Assembly: GCF_005473905.2 (NCBI RefSeq)
Contig: NZ_CP061336.1
Coordinates: 3,898,501 to 3,962,500, forward strand
DNA from: Ruminiclostridium herbifermentans
Lineage (GTDB): Bacteria; Bacillota; Clostridia; Acetivibrionales; DSM-1351
Direction of reading: 5' to 3'
DNA length: 64,000 nucleotides
Below the pieces are notes generated by a model. The model did no database searches, was not told the DNA's origin, and saw only the letters and a list, made by a program, of their open reading frames with translations. The translations under genes were made by a program, and so were the position numbers. This document shows, piece after piece, positions 43,349 to 51,143 of this stretch. How positions within the stretch are numbered: the first letter of the stretch is position 1; each line of letters starts with the position of its first letter.

Positions 43349-44173
43349 TTATTCTCCACATTCATCATGATGCTGATGTTCATGGCAAACAGAACCAGTA
43401 GATTTTAGAGTACCTTGCAGGTACGCTTCTACCGCTGCTTTGGCATTACCGCTTGCCCCGACAATTACCTCTATGCCTTTTTCATTAAAGATATCAATGG
43501 CACCACTGCCCATGCCTCCTGATATAATTACATTAACTCCCATATCATTTAGGAAGTTAGGAAGGAAGCCGGGCCTATGCCCTGGATTAGGTATAGACTC
43601 AAATTTAACTATTTGATTGTCTTTAACTTCAAAAATATTAAAGTTGGCGCAATGTCCAAAGTGCTCCGTTACCATATCATTCTCACTCGCTACTGCAATT
43701 TTCATCATGGTTTTCTCCCCCATTCTTTTACTTATAATATATCCATCAAGTATCCTTGCAGCTTGCTCAACAAGTTCTGCACAAGGACGATTTTTATAAT
43801 AATTTTCATTTCTGGCCTCGGGTATAGGATTATCATGCTTTTTTGAAATACCTAAAAGCTCCCTGCATATAATAGAACCGTTTTCTTTTTCAAATTGCTT
43901 CGCCAAATCCTGAATGAGCCTGTAATGTTCCGTTTTTGCTCTTTTGTCAGATGCATCTTTGTAACCATATTTCATGCCGACAACCATAAACATTCCTGTC
44001 ACTGCTCCGCATACTTCCCGCAGTCTGCCCATACCGCCTCCAAAAGAAGATGCTATTTTTAACGCCGTATTAATATCTAGTCCTGTTTCATCACAAAAGG
44101 CAGCAAAAACAGATTGAGAGCAATTGTAGCCTTGTTTAAACAATTCTCTTGCCAAATCTGAATGTGCACTCAT
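43349..44173 (-). CDS. C_GCAxxG_C_C domain fused to NifX-like domain
   Basis: The 274-residue protein joins two families. Residues about 1-150 form a redox/metal-associated C_GCAxxG_C_C domain (GYNCSQSVFAAFCDETG, REVCGAVTGMF, later ICRELLGI). Residues 155-262 are a dinitrogenase iron-molybdenum cofactor (NifX) type domain (MKIAVASENDMVTEHFGHC, later GMGSGAIDIFNEKGI). A His-rich tail (HEHQHHDECGE) ends it. Fusions like this occur in anaerobes with Mrp ATPases. The ATG overlaps the mrp-like stop by 4 bp. Confidence 0.85.
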   Translation of the reverse strand: MSAHSDLARELFKQGYNCSQSVFAAFCDETGLDINTALKIASSFGGGMGRLREVCGAVTGMFMVVGMKYGYKDASDKRAKTEHYRLIQDLAKQFEKENGSIICRELLGISKKHDNPIPEARNENYYKNRPCAELVEQAARILDGYIISKRMGEKTMMKIAVASENDMVTEHFGHCANFNIFEVKDNQIVKFESIPNPGHRPGFLPNFLNDMGVNVIISGGMGSGAIDIFNEKGIEVIVGASGNAKAAVEAYLQGTLKSTGSVCHEHQHHDECGE

Positions 44174-45018
44174 TTATTATCTTCCTCAATGCTTTCCTCC
44201 AATATTTTTGTAACCTGCTCAAGCCAATCACCGTCAAAAAGTTCTATCATGCCCTTATCGCAGGCGGCAGAGATTTTGGGGTTGATAGGAATCTTAGCAA
44301 GCACTTTTAATTTGTGCTTTTCGGCAATTTCATCAATATGGCTGTCGCCGAAAATTTTGTGCTCCTTACCGCAATCCGGACATTTAAAATAGGACATGTT
44401 TTCTACTAAGCCAATGATAGGGATATTCATCAGTTCAGCCATCTTGACTGCTTTTGATACAATCATTGATACCAGTTCCTGAGGTGAGGTTACTACTATA
44501 ATCCCATCAATAGCAATGGATTGAAATACGGTAAGAGGAACATCGCCGGTGCCTGGCGGCATATCAATGAACATAAAATCCACATCGCTCCAGATAACAT
44601 CCGTCCAGAACTGCTTAACCGTATTACCGATTATAGGCCCTCTCCATACAACAGGATCGGTATCATTCTCTAAAAGCAAATTGACAGACATGATATCAAC
44701 ACCCGTCTTACTTTTAACCGGGAATAAACCAAAATCACTGCCTGTGGCTTTTTCTCTGATACCAAATGCCTTAGGAATTGAAGGTCCGGTAACGTCTGCG
44801 TCCAGAATAGCGGTATGATAACCCATTCTATTCATGGTAACTGCAAGCATGGAGGTTACCAGCGACTTACCAACCCCTCCTTTACCGCTGACAACACCAA
44901 TAACCTTTTTAATGCTGCTCATTTCATGTGCTTTCTCGGAGAAATCATTTTTCTTTTCCTTTCTTTCTGCACAGTCCTCCGAACAACTGCTACAGCTTTG
45001 ATTGCAATTTTCGCTCAT
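44170..45018 (-). CDS. Mrp/NBP35-type Fe-S carrier ATPase
   Basis: This P-loop ATPase of 282 residues probably carries Fe-S clusters. The N-terminus is Cys-rich (CNQSCSSCSEDCAER). The deviant Walker A is VVSGKGGVGKSLVTSML, and the rest shows DMPPGTGDVPLTVFQS and a CPDCG pair (FKCPDCGKEHKIFG). Its place with NifX, MinD-like and NifU-like genes supports a role in cluster assembly or delivery. Confidence 0.92.
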   Translation of the reverse strand: MSENCNQSCSSCSEDCAERKEKKNDFSEKAHEMSSIKKVIGVVSGKGGVGKSLVTSMLAVTMNRMGYHTAILDADVTGPSIPKAFGIREKATGSDFGLFPVKSKTGVDIMSVNLLLENDTDPVVWRGPIIGNTVKQFWTDVIWSDVDFMFIDMPPGTGDVPLTVFQSIAIDGIIVVTSPQELVSMIVSKAVKMAELMNIPIIGLVENMSYFKCPDCGKEHKIFGDSHIDEIAEKHKLKVLAKIPINPKISAACDKGMIELFDGDWLEQVTKILEESIEEDNK

Positions 45019-45036
45019 AATCTTAACTCCTTTGTT

Positions 45037-45861
45037 TTAGATTGCTATTTCACTACCTGCTGAGAGATAATCAATACTATCGCCCATGGCAGCTTTAAGC
45101 CTGTTATATGGTTCTATACCTGTGCAATGACAGGTATAAAATTTTGCATTTGTATTCATCAAGTACTTGCTTATTTTATCTATCATCTCAGGGTTCACAT
45201 TGTTTCCCGATGAACGGCTGGAAAGATGAAATCCACCTACCACATAATTAGGCATGCGTCCTTTTAAATCATGGAAGTGTTCAAGAATATTTACAATACC
45301 ATTATGGGCACACCCTGTTACTAAAAGCATCTTTCCATCTTCCTTTATTATGAGGTTCTGCTCGTGAGCAAAGGCATCCTGTAATGTTTGTCCGTACTGT
45401 TCCATAAGCAATCCGTTATTTGAAATTGGAAGAGGTTCCTTTTGAGTTATATTTGAGAACACTTGAATCCCCTTATTGATAAAGAAGCGGTCTGATGTAA
45501 GTACAATTCGCCTGTTTTGTAACAGTTCTTCATCCAGGCCAATATACTCCAGTTCATCATTTGAACTCAAAGCATAGTATTTTTCAAATGCCAATCGGTG
45601 TAGGAATACCTCGGCTTTTGTGTTTTCACGTAAAAATGCTTTTAGGCCGCCACCATGGTCATAATGCCCATGTGAGATAATGTGATAATCCACATCAGAA
45701 ATATCTACATTCAGCTTCTTTGCATTTTCAAGGAATAACTCACCAGCGCCAACATCAAAAAGAATTTTGCGACTATTTGTTTCTATATAAAGGCTAAGTC
45801 CGTGTTCGCTACCGAAGCCTTTCGATAGCGCTGTATTCTCAACTAATGTTTTGATAATCAT
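45037..45861 (-). CDS. Metallo-beta-lactamase fold hydrolase
   Basis: The 274-residue protein has the MBL signature ISHGHYDHGGGLKAFL and later metal ligands (TGCAHNGI, GGFHLS, CHCTG). It belongs to the group annotated near 7,8-dihydropterin or ORP-type clusters. The stop of the preceding ATPase overlaps its start by 4 bp. No substrate can be named. Confidence 0.88.
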   Translation of the reverse strand: MIIKTLVENTALSKGFGSEHGLSLYIETNSRKILFDVGAGELFLENAKKLNVDISDVDYHIISHGHYDHGGGLKAFLRENTKAEVFLHRLAFEKYYALSSNDELEYIGLDEELLQNRRIVLTSDRFFINKGIQVFSNITQKEPLPISNNGLLMEQYGQTLQDAFAHEQNLIIKEDGKMLLVTGCAHNGIVNILEHFHDLKGRMPNYVVGGFHLSSRSSGNNVNPEMIDKISKYLMNTNAKFYTCHCTGIEPYNRLKAAMGDSIDYLSAGSEIAI

Positions 45862-46742
45862 GACCTCAGCCCACCACCTTTTTCAAGCAGCAGTTCCATT
45901 GTCTTGTTATAAACTGCTTTCACTGCTGCACCTGAGTTACAGTCTATATCAACAATTGTCTGCCCGTTATTAATCGCTTTTACGGCGTCTGAATCAAATG
46001 CTATTCTACCCACAAGGTTAATCTCATGATCTATACAGAATCTTTCTATCTTTTCTGTGTTTTGCATATTTGTGTCAAATTTATTGATACATACCACCGT
46101 CTTTACGCCAAATTTCGCCGCTGTATTTATAATCCGCTCCATATCACTAATGCCGGATATGGAGGGTTCGGCCACAATTAACACCATATCTACACCACTC
46201 AAAGATGCTATAACCGGACACCCTATACCGGGAGAGCCATCAATAATTGCGAACTCCACACCATCGGCTGCTGACTTCATTTGTTTCTTTACCTCTGTAA
46301 CCAACATTCCGGAGGTGCCGCTGCCCATTTTTAACTGAGCTGTAGAAAACACTTCTTCCTTATCTGCATATAACATCAACTCTCCGGCTACAGCCGGTTT
46401 TAAAGATACAGCTCCAACCGGACAAACAAGCTCACAAACTCCGCAGCCTTCACAGGCAAAAGGATCTACCTTGTATTTCTCGTCTGCTGAAATAGCATCA
46501 AATCGGCAGTTTTGCATGCACTGTCCGCACTCTATGCACAAATCTGTATCTATCTCTGCTTTCGGCAAGCCATAATAATCTGTTTTCTTTGGCTGGGAGC
46601 TTTGTTTTGTTATAAGGTGCAGGTTAGGTGCATCTACATCACAGTCTGCATAAGCCTTAGCCTTTGAAAGCTTGATAAAAGCACTGGCGATTGTAGTTTT
46701 CCCAGTACCGCCTTTACCACTAAGAATTAGAAGTTGTTTCAT
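45858..46742 (-). CDS. MinD-like ATPase with inserted ferredoxin (second copy)
   Basis: This 294-residue ATPase has a P-loop (ILSGKGGTGKTTIASA) and an inserted 2[4Fe-4S] ferredoxin (CIECGQCMQNC and CEGCGVCELVCP). Such ferredoxin-ATPases act in pairs in orange-protein-like clusters. A GGAGGTGC site precedes the ATG. It overlaps the first copy by 23 bp. Confidence 0.92.
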   Translation of the reverse strand: MKQLLILSGKGGTGKTTIASAFIKLSKAKAYADCDVDAPNLHLITKQSSQPKKTDYYGLPKAEIDTDLCIECGQCMQNCRFDAISADEKYKVDPFACEGCGVCELVCPVGAVSLKPAVAGELMLYADKEEVFSTAQLKMGSGTSGMLVTEVKKQMKSAADGVEFAIIDGSPGIGCPVIASLSGVDMVLIVAEPSISGISDMERIINTAAKFGVKTVVCINKFDTNMQNTEKIERFCIDHEINLVGRIAFDSDAVKAINNGQTIVDIDCNSGAAVKAVYNKTMELLLEKGGGLRS

Positions 46743-47580
46743 GATGCACCTCCTTTTTCACAGTCTCCAGCAAAGAAGAAAAAATCGTCCGGTATCTTTC
46801 ACTTTTCCTTACAGCGATTTCTGCATTTGAATTTAGCATACCGAGTTCACTGTCAAATGGGATTCGACCTATAATTTTTATGTTCTTTTCTATGCAGAAT
46901 TGCTCCGACGGATTTTCACCATCAAGGCACTTGTTAAGAACAACTCCGAACGGCTTGTTAAATAACTTCACCAGTTCATATACCATGTTAAGGTTATGAA
47001 CGCCGAACAATGTAGGCTCAGCTACTAATATACAGTAGTCTGCATCCTTAATACTTTCCATGACTATACAGGCACTTCCGGGAGGGCAGTCGATAAATAT
47101 CGTCTTGTTCCTTTCAGGTTTGTTCTCATTAAGCAACTTTTTTATAATTGGTATACCCGAAGGTTCACCGGTGTTCAATATTCCTGTATATACAGTTACC
47201 TGGTCCGAAGCTCCTTTTTGGATCTTGCCAATAACCTTTTCTTTCTCTGTTAACGCTTTCTCAGGGCAAAGCAAGATACAACCTCCACAAGAGTGACATA
47301 TATCTTCAAATATAATCAGTTTATCTTTTATATAGGCAAGGGCATTAAACTTGCAAAAGTCAACACACTTTCGACATCCATTGCATAGCTTGCCATCCAC
47401 CTTTGGAATTCGTACATGTACTTCTTCTTCCTGAATGTTTTCGGGCTTAAAAAACAGGTGGCCATTGGGTTCTTCAACATCACAGTCAATATACGTTGAT
47501 ATTTTTGCAGCCGCAGCTAAATTAACCGACACCAGTGTTTTTCCTGTGCCGCCCTTGCCACTTAGCACAGCTATCCTCAT
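46720..47580 (-). CDS. MinD-like ATPase with inserted ferredoxin (first copy)
   Basis: This 286-residue protein is the partner of the next gene, with the same plan: P-loop (LSGKGGTGKTLVSVNLA), then CNGCRKCVDFC and CHSCGGCILLCP for two Fe-S clusters. I chose the ATG at 47580, with GGAGG upstream; a longer frame to 47739 is not supported and runs over the NifX gene. It begins just after the NifX gene ends. Confidence 0.92.
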   Translation of the reverse strand: MRIAVLSGKGGTGKTLVSVNLAAAAKISTYIDCDVEEPNGHLFFKPENIQEEEVHVRIPKVDGKLCNGCRKCVDFCKFNALAYIKDKLIIFEDICHSCGGCILLCPEKALTEKEKVIGKIQKGASDQVTVYTGILNTGEPSGIPIIKKLLNENKPERNKTIFIDCPPGSACIVMESIKDADYCILVAEPTLFGVHNLNMVYELVKLFNKPFGVVLNKCLDGENPSEQFCIEKNIKIIGRIPFDSELGMLNSNAEIAVRKSERYRTIFSSLLETVKKEVHHETTSNS

Positions 47581-47581
47581 T

Positions 47582-47950
47582 TTAGTTCCCTCCATGGCCA
47601 TGAAAACCAGGATGAATTTCATCGAGTAAGGATAGCTTTCCACTGATGAAGTCATCAATATTTTTTTTAGCGGAAATACCCGCTGTTTTATATATTTTAA
47701 TATCAGCGGATTTGAGCACATTAGCTGCATTTTCGCCACATCGGGGAGTAAGTAAAGCGTTCACTTTATTATCCACTATTGTTTGTGCTGCCTTAATTCC
47801 TGCTCCGCCTGTACTTGCTGCTGCACTGTTATCAAGAAATACACTTTCCTTGGTTTCAGTATCATAAATGAGATAATAGGGAGCCCGTCCAAAGGATACA
47901 CATACATTCGACTCCAAACTTTTCTCATCTACTGGAATTGCTATTTTCAT
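47582..47950 (-). CDS. NifX-like dinitrogenase cofactor domain protein
   Basis: The 122-residue protein is a stand-alone NifX/NifB C-terminal-type domain (MKIAIPVDEKSLESNV, FGRAPYYLIYD, TPRCGENAANVL). It ends in a His/Gly-rich tail (HPGFHGHGGN). Related proteins bind metal-sulfur cofactors. The GGAGGATTC site precedes the ATG, which lies within the 3' end of the kinase gene. Confidence 0.9.
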   Translation of the reverse strand: MKIAIPVDEKSLESNVCVSFGRAPYYLIYDTETKESVFLDNSAAASTGGAGIKAAQTIVDNKVNALLTPRCGENAANVLKSADIKIYKTAGISAKKNIDDFISGKLSLLDEIHPGFHGHGGN

Positions 47951-49094
47951 AAGAATCCTCCATTCTTTTTAAATTATTATTAATTACATTGCGCAATGCG
48001 CTAACCGAATCCGGGACTACGACCGAACTAAAAACCAGATCACTTAGCCCTTTAATGTTCAATTCTTTAAAATATCGATTTTCCAAAGGTATCCATTCGC
48101 AAAGAAAACTTTTTAACATGGCAGCTCCATTTCTTTTTAGAATTCGAGAAATTTGTTCTTTTTCATCAATACATAAAAATATCTTTAAATCATAGTTTCC
48201 TACTAAAGTCGGATGCAAGCTATAAGAACCCTCTATAATATTAAGTTTTTGAGGACTTACCGGTATCGGCCCTACAAGGATTCTTTGCTTGCAGTCGTAT
48301 TTATGATATTGAAATTCACGGCCACTATTTATCTTATCAATCACTTCGTGTTTGAACCGGACATAATCTACATTTCCACCGACCTCCCTTAAGCGCTCTT
48401 CTGTTTTTAGTTCAGGTGTCAGGAAGAAATCATCCATGTGAAATATGTTGCACTCATATACATTGCCTATAAGTGATGCCAGTGTACTTTTCCCGGCACC
48501 ACTGTTTCCATCAATGGCAACAGTGACCCTATCTTTTGATTTCATCAAGGAATCGATCCTGCAAAATACCTCAAAAAAATCATGGTATTCTGACCTTACA
48601 ATACGGTACGCAGGTGAATAAGCAGCCCTGAATATCTCACTGTGACTAACTGGCGGATAGCCTTTTTTCTTATAGGAACACAAATAAGCTTCCAACTCTT
48701 CCAAAGAATAAGGAAGCAGTCCTTCCTTACAACATTGTCTAAGCACATCCAGTTTTTCTTCAAAGCTCTGAATGCTTCCTTTGATCGAGTTGGCTGTACT
48801 TATAAAGAGCTTATTTACAGTATTAAGGCTGATATCATAATACTTCAAAGCTGCTAAATGCAGCCTGCAAAGATTATTGCCAATATCCTCAAAGGCATCA
48901 CAGGGTATCCTTTTGTCCATACAGGAATGCTTTAAAGAACATAACTCCTCCTGCAATTTGCGTAAAATATCGTCCTCATTTTCGATTAGGTGTCCGCCGG
49001 CAAATTCATTCTGATATATAAGCTTAACAATGTCCTGAATTTGCATCTTGGGATACAAATCATACTGCTTGAGTAATAAGGCTTTTATATTCAT
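47925..49094 (-). CDS. Uridine kinase-like P-loop kinase
   Basis: This 389-residue protein has an N-terminal helical domain of about 195 residues and a C-terminal kinase domain: AIDGNSGAGKSTLASLIG (P-loop), NIFHMDDFFLTPEL and LNIIEGSYSLHPTL. This is the uridine-kinase/phosphoribulokinase fold; the substrate is uncertain. Unusually, its last 20 residues (VSALRNVINNNLKRMEDSY) closely match the end of the NifU-like protein at 49629-50006. It overlaps the NifX gene by 26 bp. Confidence 0.8.
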   Translation of the reverse strand: MNIKALLLKQYDLYPKMQIQDIVKLIYQNEFAGGHLIENEDDILRKLQEELCSLKHSCMDKRIPCDAFEDIGNNLCRLHLAALKYYDISLNTVNKLFISTANSIKGSIQSFEEKLDVLRQCCKEGLLPYSLEELEAYLCSYKKKGYPPVSHSEIFRAAYSPAYRIVRSEYHDFFEVFCRIDSLMKSKDRVTVAIDGNSGAGKSTLASLIGNVYECNIFHMDDFFLTPELKTEERLREVGGNVDYVRFKHEVIDKINSGREFQYHKYDCKQRILVGPIPVSPQKLNIIEGSYSLHPTLVGNYDLKIFLCIDEKEQISRILKRNGAAMLKSFLCEWIPLENRYFKELNIKGLSDLVFSSVVVPDSVSALRNVINNNLKRMEDSYENSNSSR

Positions 49095-49095
49095 T

Positions 49096-49641
49096 CTAGC
49101 TCACACTTTCTATATGCTTTGCTTTTGACAGAGCAATAACAGCAACAGGGATAATAATAATTTGAATCACTATGCCTGGAATTGCATTGAGGAACGCACC
49201 AGCCATAAAAATCTCCCATGTAAATGCAGTTTCGTTCAGTCCATACAGGAAGAAGCTAACAATTCCCCAGACGATTCTTCCACAAACCATTGATAAAATC
49301 AAAGACGCATATATGGAAACATTCTTTTTAGGGAGTAATTTGTACAGAAGACCTGTCATGAGACCATATGCAGCCAGCTCGAAAGCCATAGCTACAGCAG
49401 TTGGAAACATCGGCGGCATTCCAAACAGCATGCTTCTGAAAACAGGCAAAACAAGGCCAATGATCAAGCCATATGGCCATCCGCAAATAAAACCACAAAG
49501 CAAAACAGGAATATGCATTAGTAATAACCTACTGCCTAGACTTGGAATCTGTGCTGTTAGAAATGGAATTAAAAGTCCAAGTGCAAGAAACAGTCCTGAT
49601 AATACTAATCGTTTAGTTGACAATTTATTCAATAACTCCAC
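49096..49641 (-). CDS. ECF transporter S component
   Basis: This 181-residue membrane protein has five or six hydrophobic helices and the layout of ECF S components (for example LVLSGLFLALGLLIPFL, MHIPVLLCGFICGWPYG). It would bind a vitamin or cofactor precursor and use a shared energising module encoded elsewhere. The start is a GTG. The neighbouring kinase, if it phosphorylates the imported compound, would trap it in the cell; that is inference. Confidence 0.85.
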   Translation of the reverse strand: MELLNKLSTKRLVLSGLFLALGLLIPFLTAQIPSLGSRLLLMHIPVLLCGFICGWPYGLIIGLVLPVFRSMLFGMPPMFPTAVAMAFELAAYGLMTGLLYKLLPKKNVSIYASLILSMVCGRIVWGIVSFFLYGLNETAFTWEIFMAGAFLNAIPGIVIQIIIIPVAVIALSKAKHIESVS

Positions 49642-50006
49642 TCCATTCTATTTAAATAGTTATAGATTGCATTACGCAATGCGCTAACGCCTAAATTTGA
49701 GCAATGAACCTTGTTATCAGGAAGTCCGTCTAATGCATGAATGATATCTTCTTCTGAAATTTCCAATGCTTCATCTAGGGTTTTACCCTTAGCTAATACC
49801 GTCGTCATACTGGATGTTGCAATTGCCGCAGCGCAACCAAACACAAGATAGCTTATTTCACTTATACGATTGTCTTTTACTTTAATATAAATTGTAAGAT
49901 AATCTCCGCATGTAGGATCACCAAAGCTTCCTTCTGCATCGGCATCCGGCATACTATAAGCATTTTGAGGACACATAAAATGTTCTATTACTTTTTCAGA
50001 ATACAA
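49629..50006 (-). CDS. NifU/IscU-like Fe-S scaffold
   Basis: This 125-residue protein carries the three scaffold cysteines: DPTCGDYLTIYI, FGCAAAIATSSM and KVHCSNLGVSAL. It would hold nascent Fe-S clusters. It starts at TTG after GAGGTG and overlaps the ECF gene by 13 bp. Its C-terminus (VSALRNAIYNYLNRMEWSY) has a near twin at the end of the kinase at 47925. Confidence 0.93.
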   Translation of the reverse strand: MYSEKVIEHFMCPQNAYSMPDADAEGSFGDPTCGDYLTIYIKVKDNRISEISYLVFGCAAAIATSSMTTVLAKGKTLDEALEISEEDIIHALDGLPDNKVHCSNLGVSALRNAIYNYLNRMEWSY

Positions 50007-50008
50007 TA

Positions 50009-50383
50009 TCAGTCACCTCTATCACTACCTATAAAGCGCCAACCATGCCGGTGCCTGCGACAGCCTCGTCCGCATCCGTTACCTAATCCATCGCAAAGAC
50101 GGTATTCACCGCCTTCAATCAAAAGAACCTTGCCATTCACCAGCGACTCGGCCAGTTTCTTTCTTGCCTCGACATAAATACCTTGGACAGTAGTTCGAGC
50201 GACATTCATTTGTTTTGCGCATTCCTCCTGTGTGAATCCCTCTAAGTCAATAAGTCTTATCGTTTCATACTCGTCAACCGTCATTTTTATAATATTTTTT
50301 TCATCCAAACTTGTATCAAGAGGCCCAAACCTGTTTCTTTCCGGTAAGCAGCATACTTTTCTCCATTTCATTGGTCTTGGCAT
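50009..50383 (-). CDS. DUF134 helix-turn-helix regulator
   Basis: The 124-residue protein has a sigma-region-4-like helix-turn-helix ([20 protein letters not shown], then [18 protein letters not shown]) typical of DUF134. Its Cys/Gly/His-rich tail ([11 protein letters not shown]) might bind metal. DUF134 genes often lie beside NifX- and Mrp-like genes and probably regulate them. GAGGTGAT precedes the ATG. Confidence 0.9.
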   Translation of the reverse strand: MPRPMKWRKVCCLPERNRFGPLDTSLDEKNIIKMTVDEYETIRLIDLEGFTQEECAKQMNVARTTVQGIYVEARKKLAESLVNGKVLLIEGGEYRLCDGLGNGCGRGCRRHRHGWRFIGSDRGD

Positions 50384-50410
50384 AATCTTATCACCTCATT
50401 TCCAAAACAG

Positions 50411-50434
50411 ATATAACCGGAGCGTCCTCCGGTT
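50411..50434 (-). terminator. Hairpin terminator after DUF5320 gene
   Basis: On the minus strand TAACCGGAG pairs with CTCCGGTTA around a GACG loop, followed by TATCTGTTTT. It separates the DUF5320 gene from the DUF134 gene downstream. Confidence 0.7.
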
Positions 50435-50448
50435 ACCTCTGATGACCG

Positions 50449-50727
50449 TTATAGGTTCTCTAATTGCTTATCAATAGCTTCCAGACGCTTTTCTAATATA
50501 GCCTTTTGGTTCTGCAGTAATTCTTTTTGTGTTTTTGGAATTGCCTCATCAATTGCAAAATCCCTGCTGAACCACCTTCCAAAACCACGTCTGCAAGCAA
50601 GTCCCAGACCTAATCCGAGACCGCGGCCAGTGCCATATCTTGCTGCATCGGCACCTGTACAAAATCCTAAACCTCTTCCGGTCATTGGGCCAGCACCTAT
50701 TGGGCCAGTTCCATCTCTTCCAGGCAT
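50449..50727 (-). CDS. DUF5320 small glycine-rich protein
   Basis: The 92-residue protein opens with a DUF5320 signature (MPGRDGTGPIGAGPMTGRGL, then GFCTGADAARYG), has a Gly-rich middle (GRGLGLGLGLACRRGFG) and ends in a coiled helix (QNQKAILEKRLEAIDKQLENL). Proteins of this family lie next to NifX/ORP and DUF134 genes; role unknown. I chose the ATG at 50727 because GGAGGTGAACAG lies before it; an earlier in-frame start at 50763 overlaps the promoter. Confidence 0.88.
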   Translation of the reverse strand: MPGRDGTGPIGAGPMTGRGLGFCTGADAARYGTGRGLGLGLGLACRRGFGRWFSRDFAIDEAIPKTQKELLQNQKAILEKRLEAIDKQLENL

Positions 50728-50750
50728 TCTGTTCACCTCCAGATAGTTTA

Positions 50751-50802
50751 TGACATATGTCAATTATATTTTATATTATACCCCGTTTTCGGCATATGTC
50801 AA
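50751..50802 (-). promoter_or_regulatory. Strong sigma-A promoter with palindromic operator
   Basis: A near-perfect promoter reads TTGACA (50797-50802), 16 bases, TATAAT (50775-50780) toward DUF5320. Just downstream, TGACATATGTCA (50751-50762) is a perfect 12-bp palindrome, and a related TTGACATATG half lies in the -35 region. This arrangement suggests a repressor binds here, perhaps the DUF134 protein encoded downstream. Confidence 0.75.
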
Positions 50803-51143
50803 TAACTATTTTCGATTTTATTAAAAAAGGGCCAATCCCACATTTAAAGAGTGGTTGCCTTCAAACGACAGACATAACCTATTAACCATGTCTGCTCTAA
50901 GGGAAGTGATGTTGTAAAATTAAAATCAAATTTATTCTTAACATAATATCTTTTCCTTAGTTATCTGTACAACAAGCCAACAATTTAGCATCTGGTATTC
51001 ATGGTAATATTGAAAAAAACATCTTTTAAATCCTTCAAGATTGATGTTTCTTTTTGTTTAATTGCATATTTTCAGTTCCCTGTAATCTGTCCATTTTGGT
51101 TTTACTATTCATTCATACAATTAGCACATAATACTTATTATAA
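50803..51143. other. 341-bp gap between DUF5320 and AgrC-like gene
   Basis: No gene is supported. A CAGACAT...ATGTCTG hairpin lies at about 50870-50896. Another hairpin may lie in AAACATC...GATGTTT (about 51015-51055). The T-run following the kinase gene is on the plus side of AATACTTATTATAAT. No other feature seen. Confidence 0.45.
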
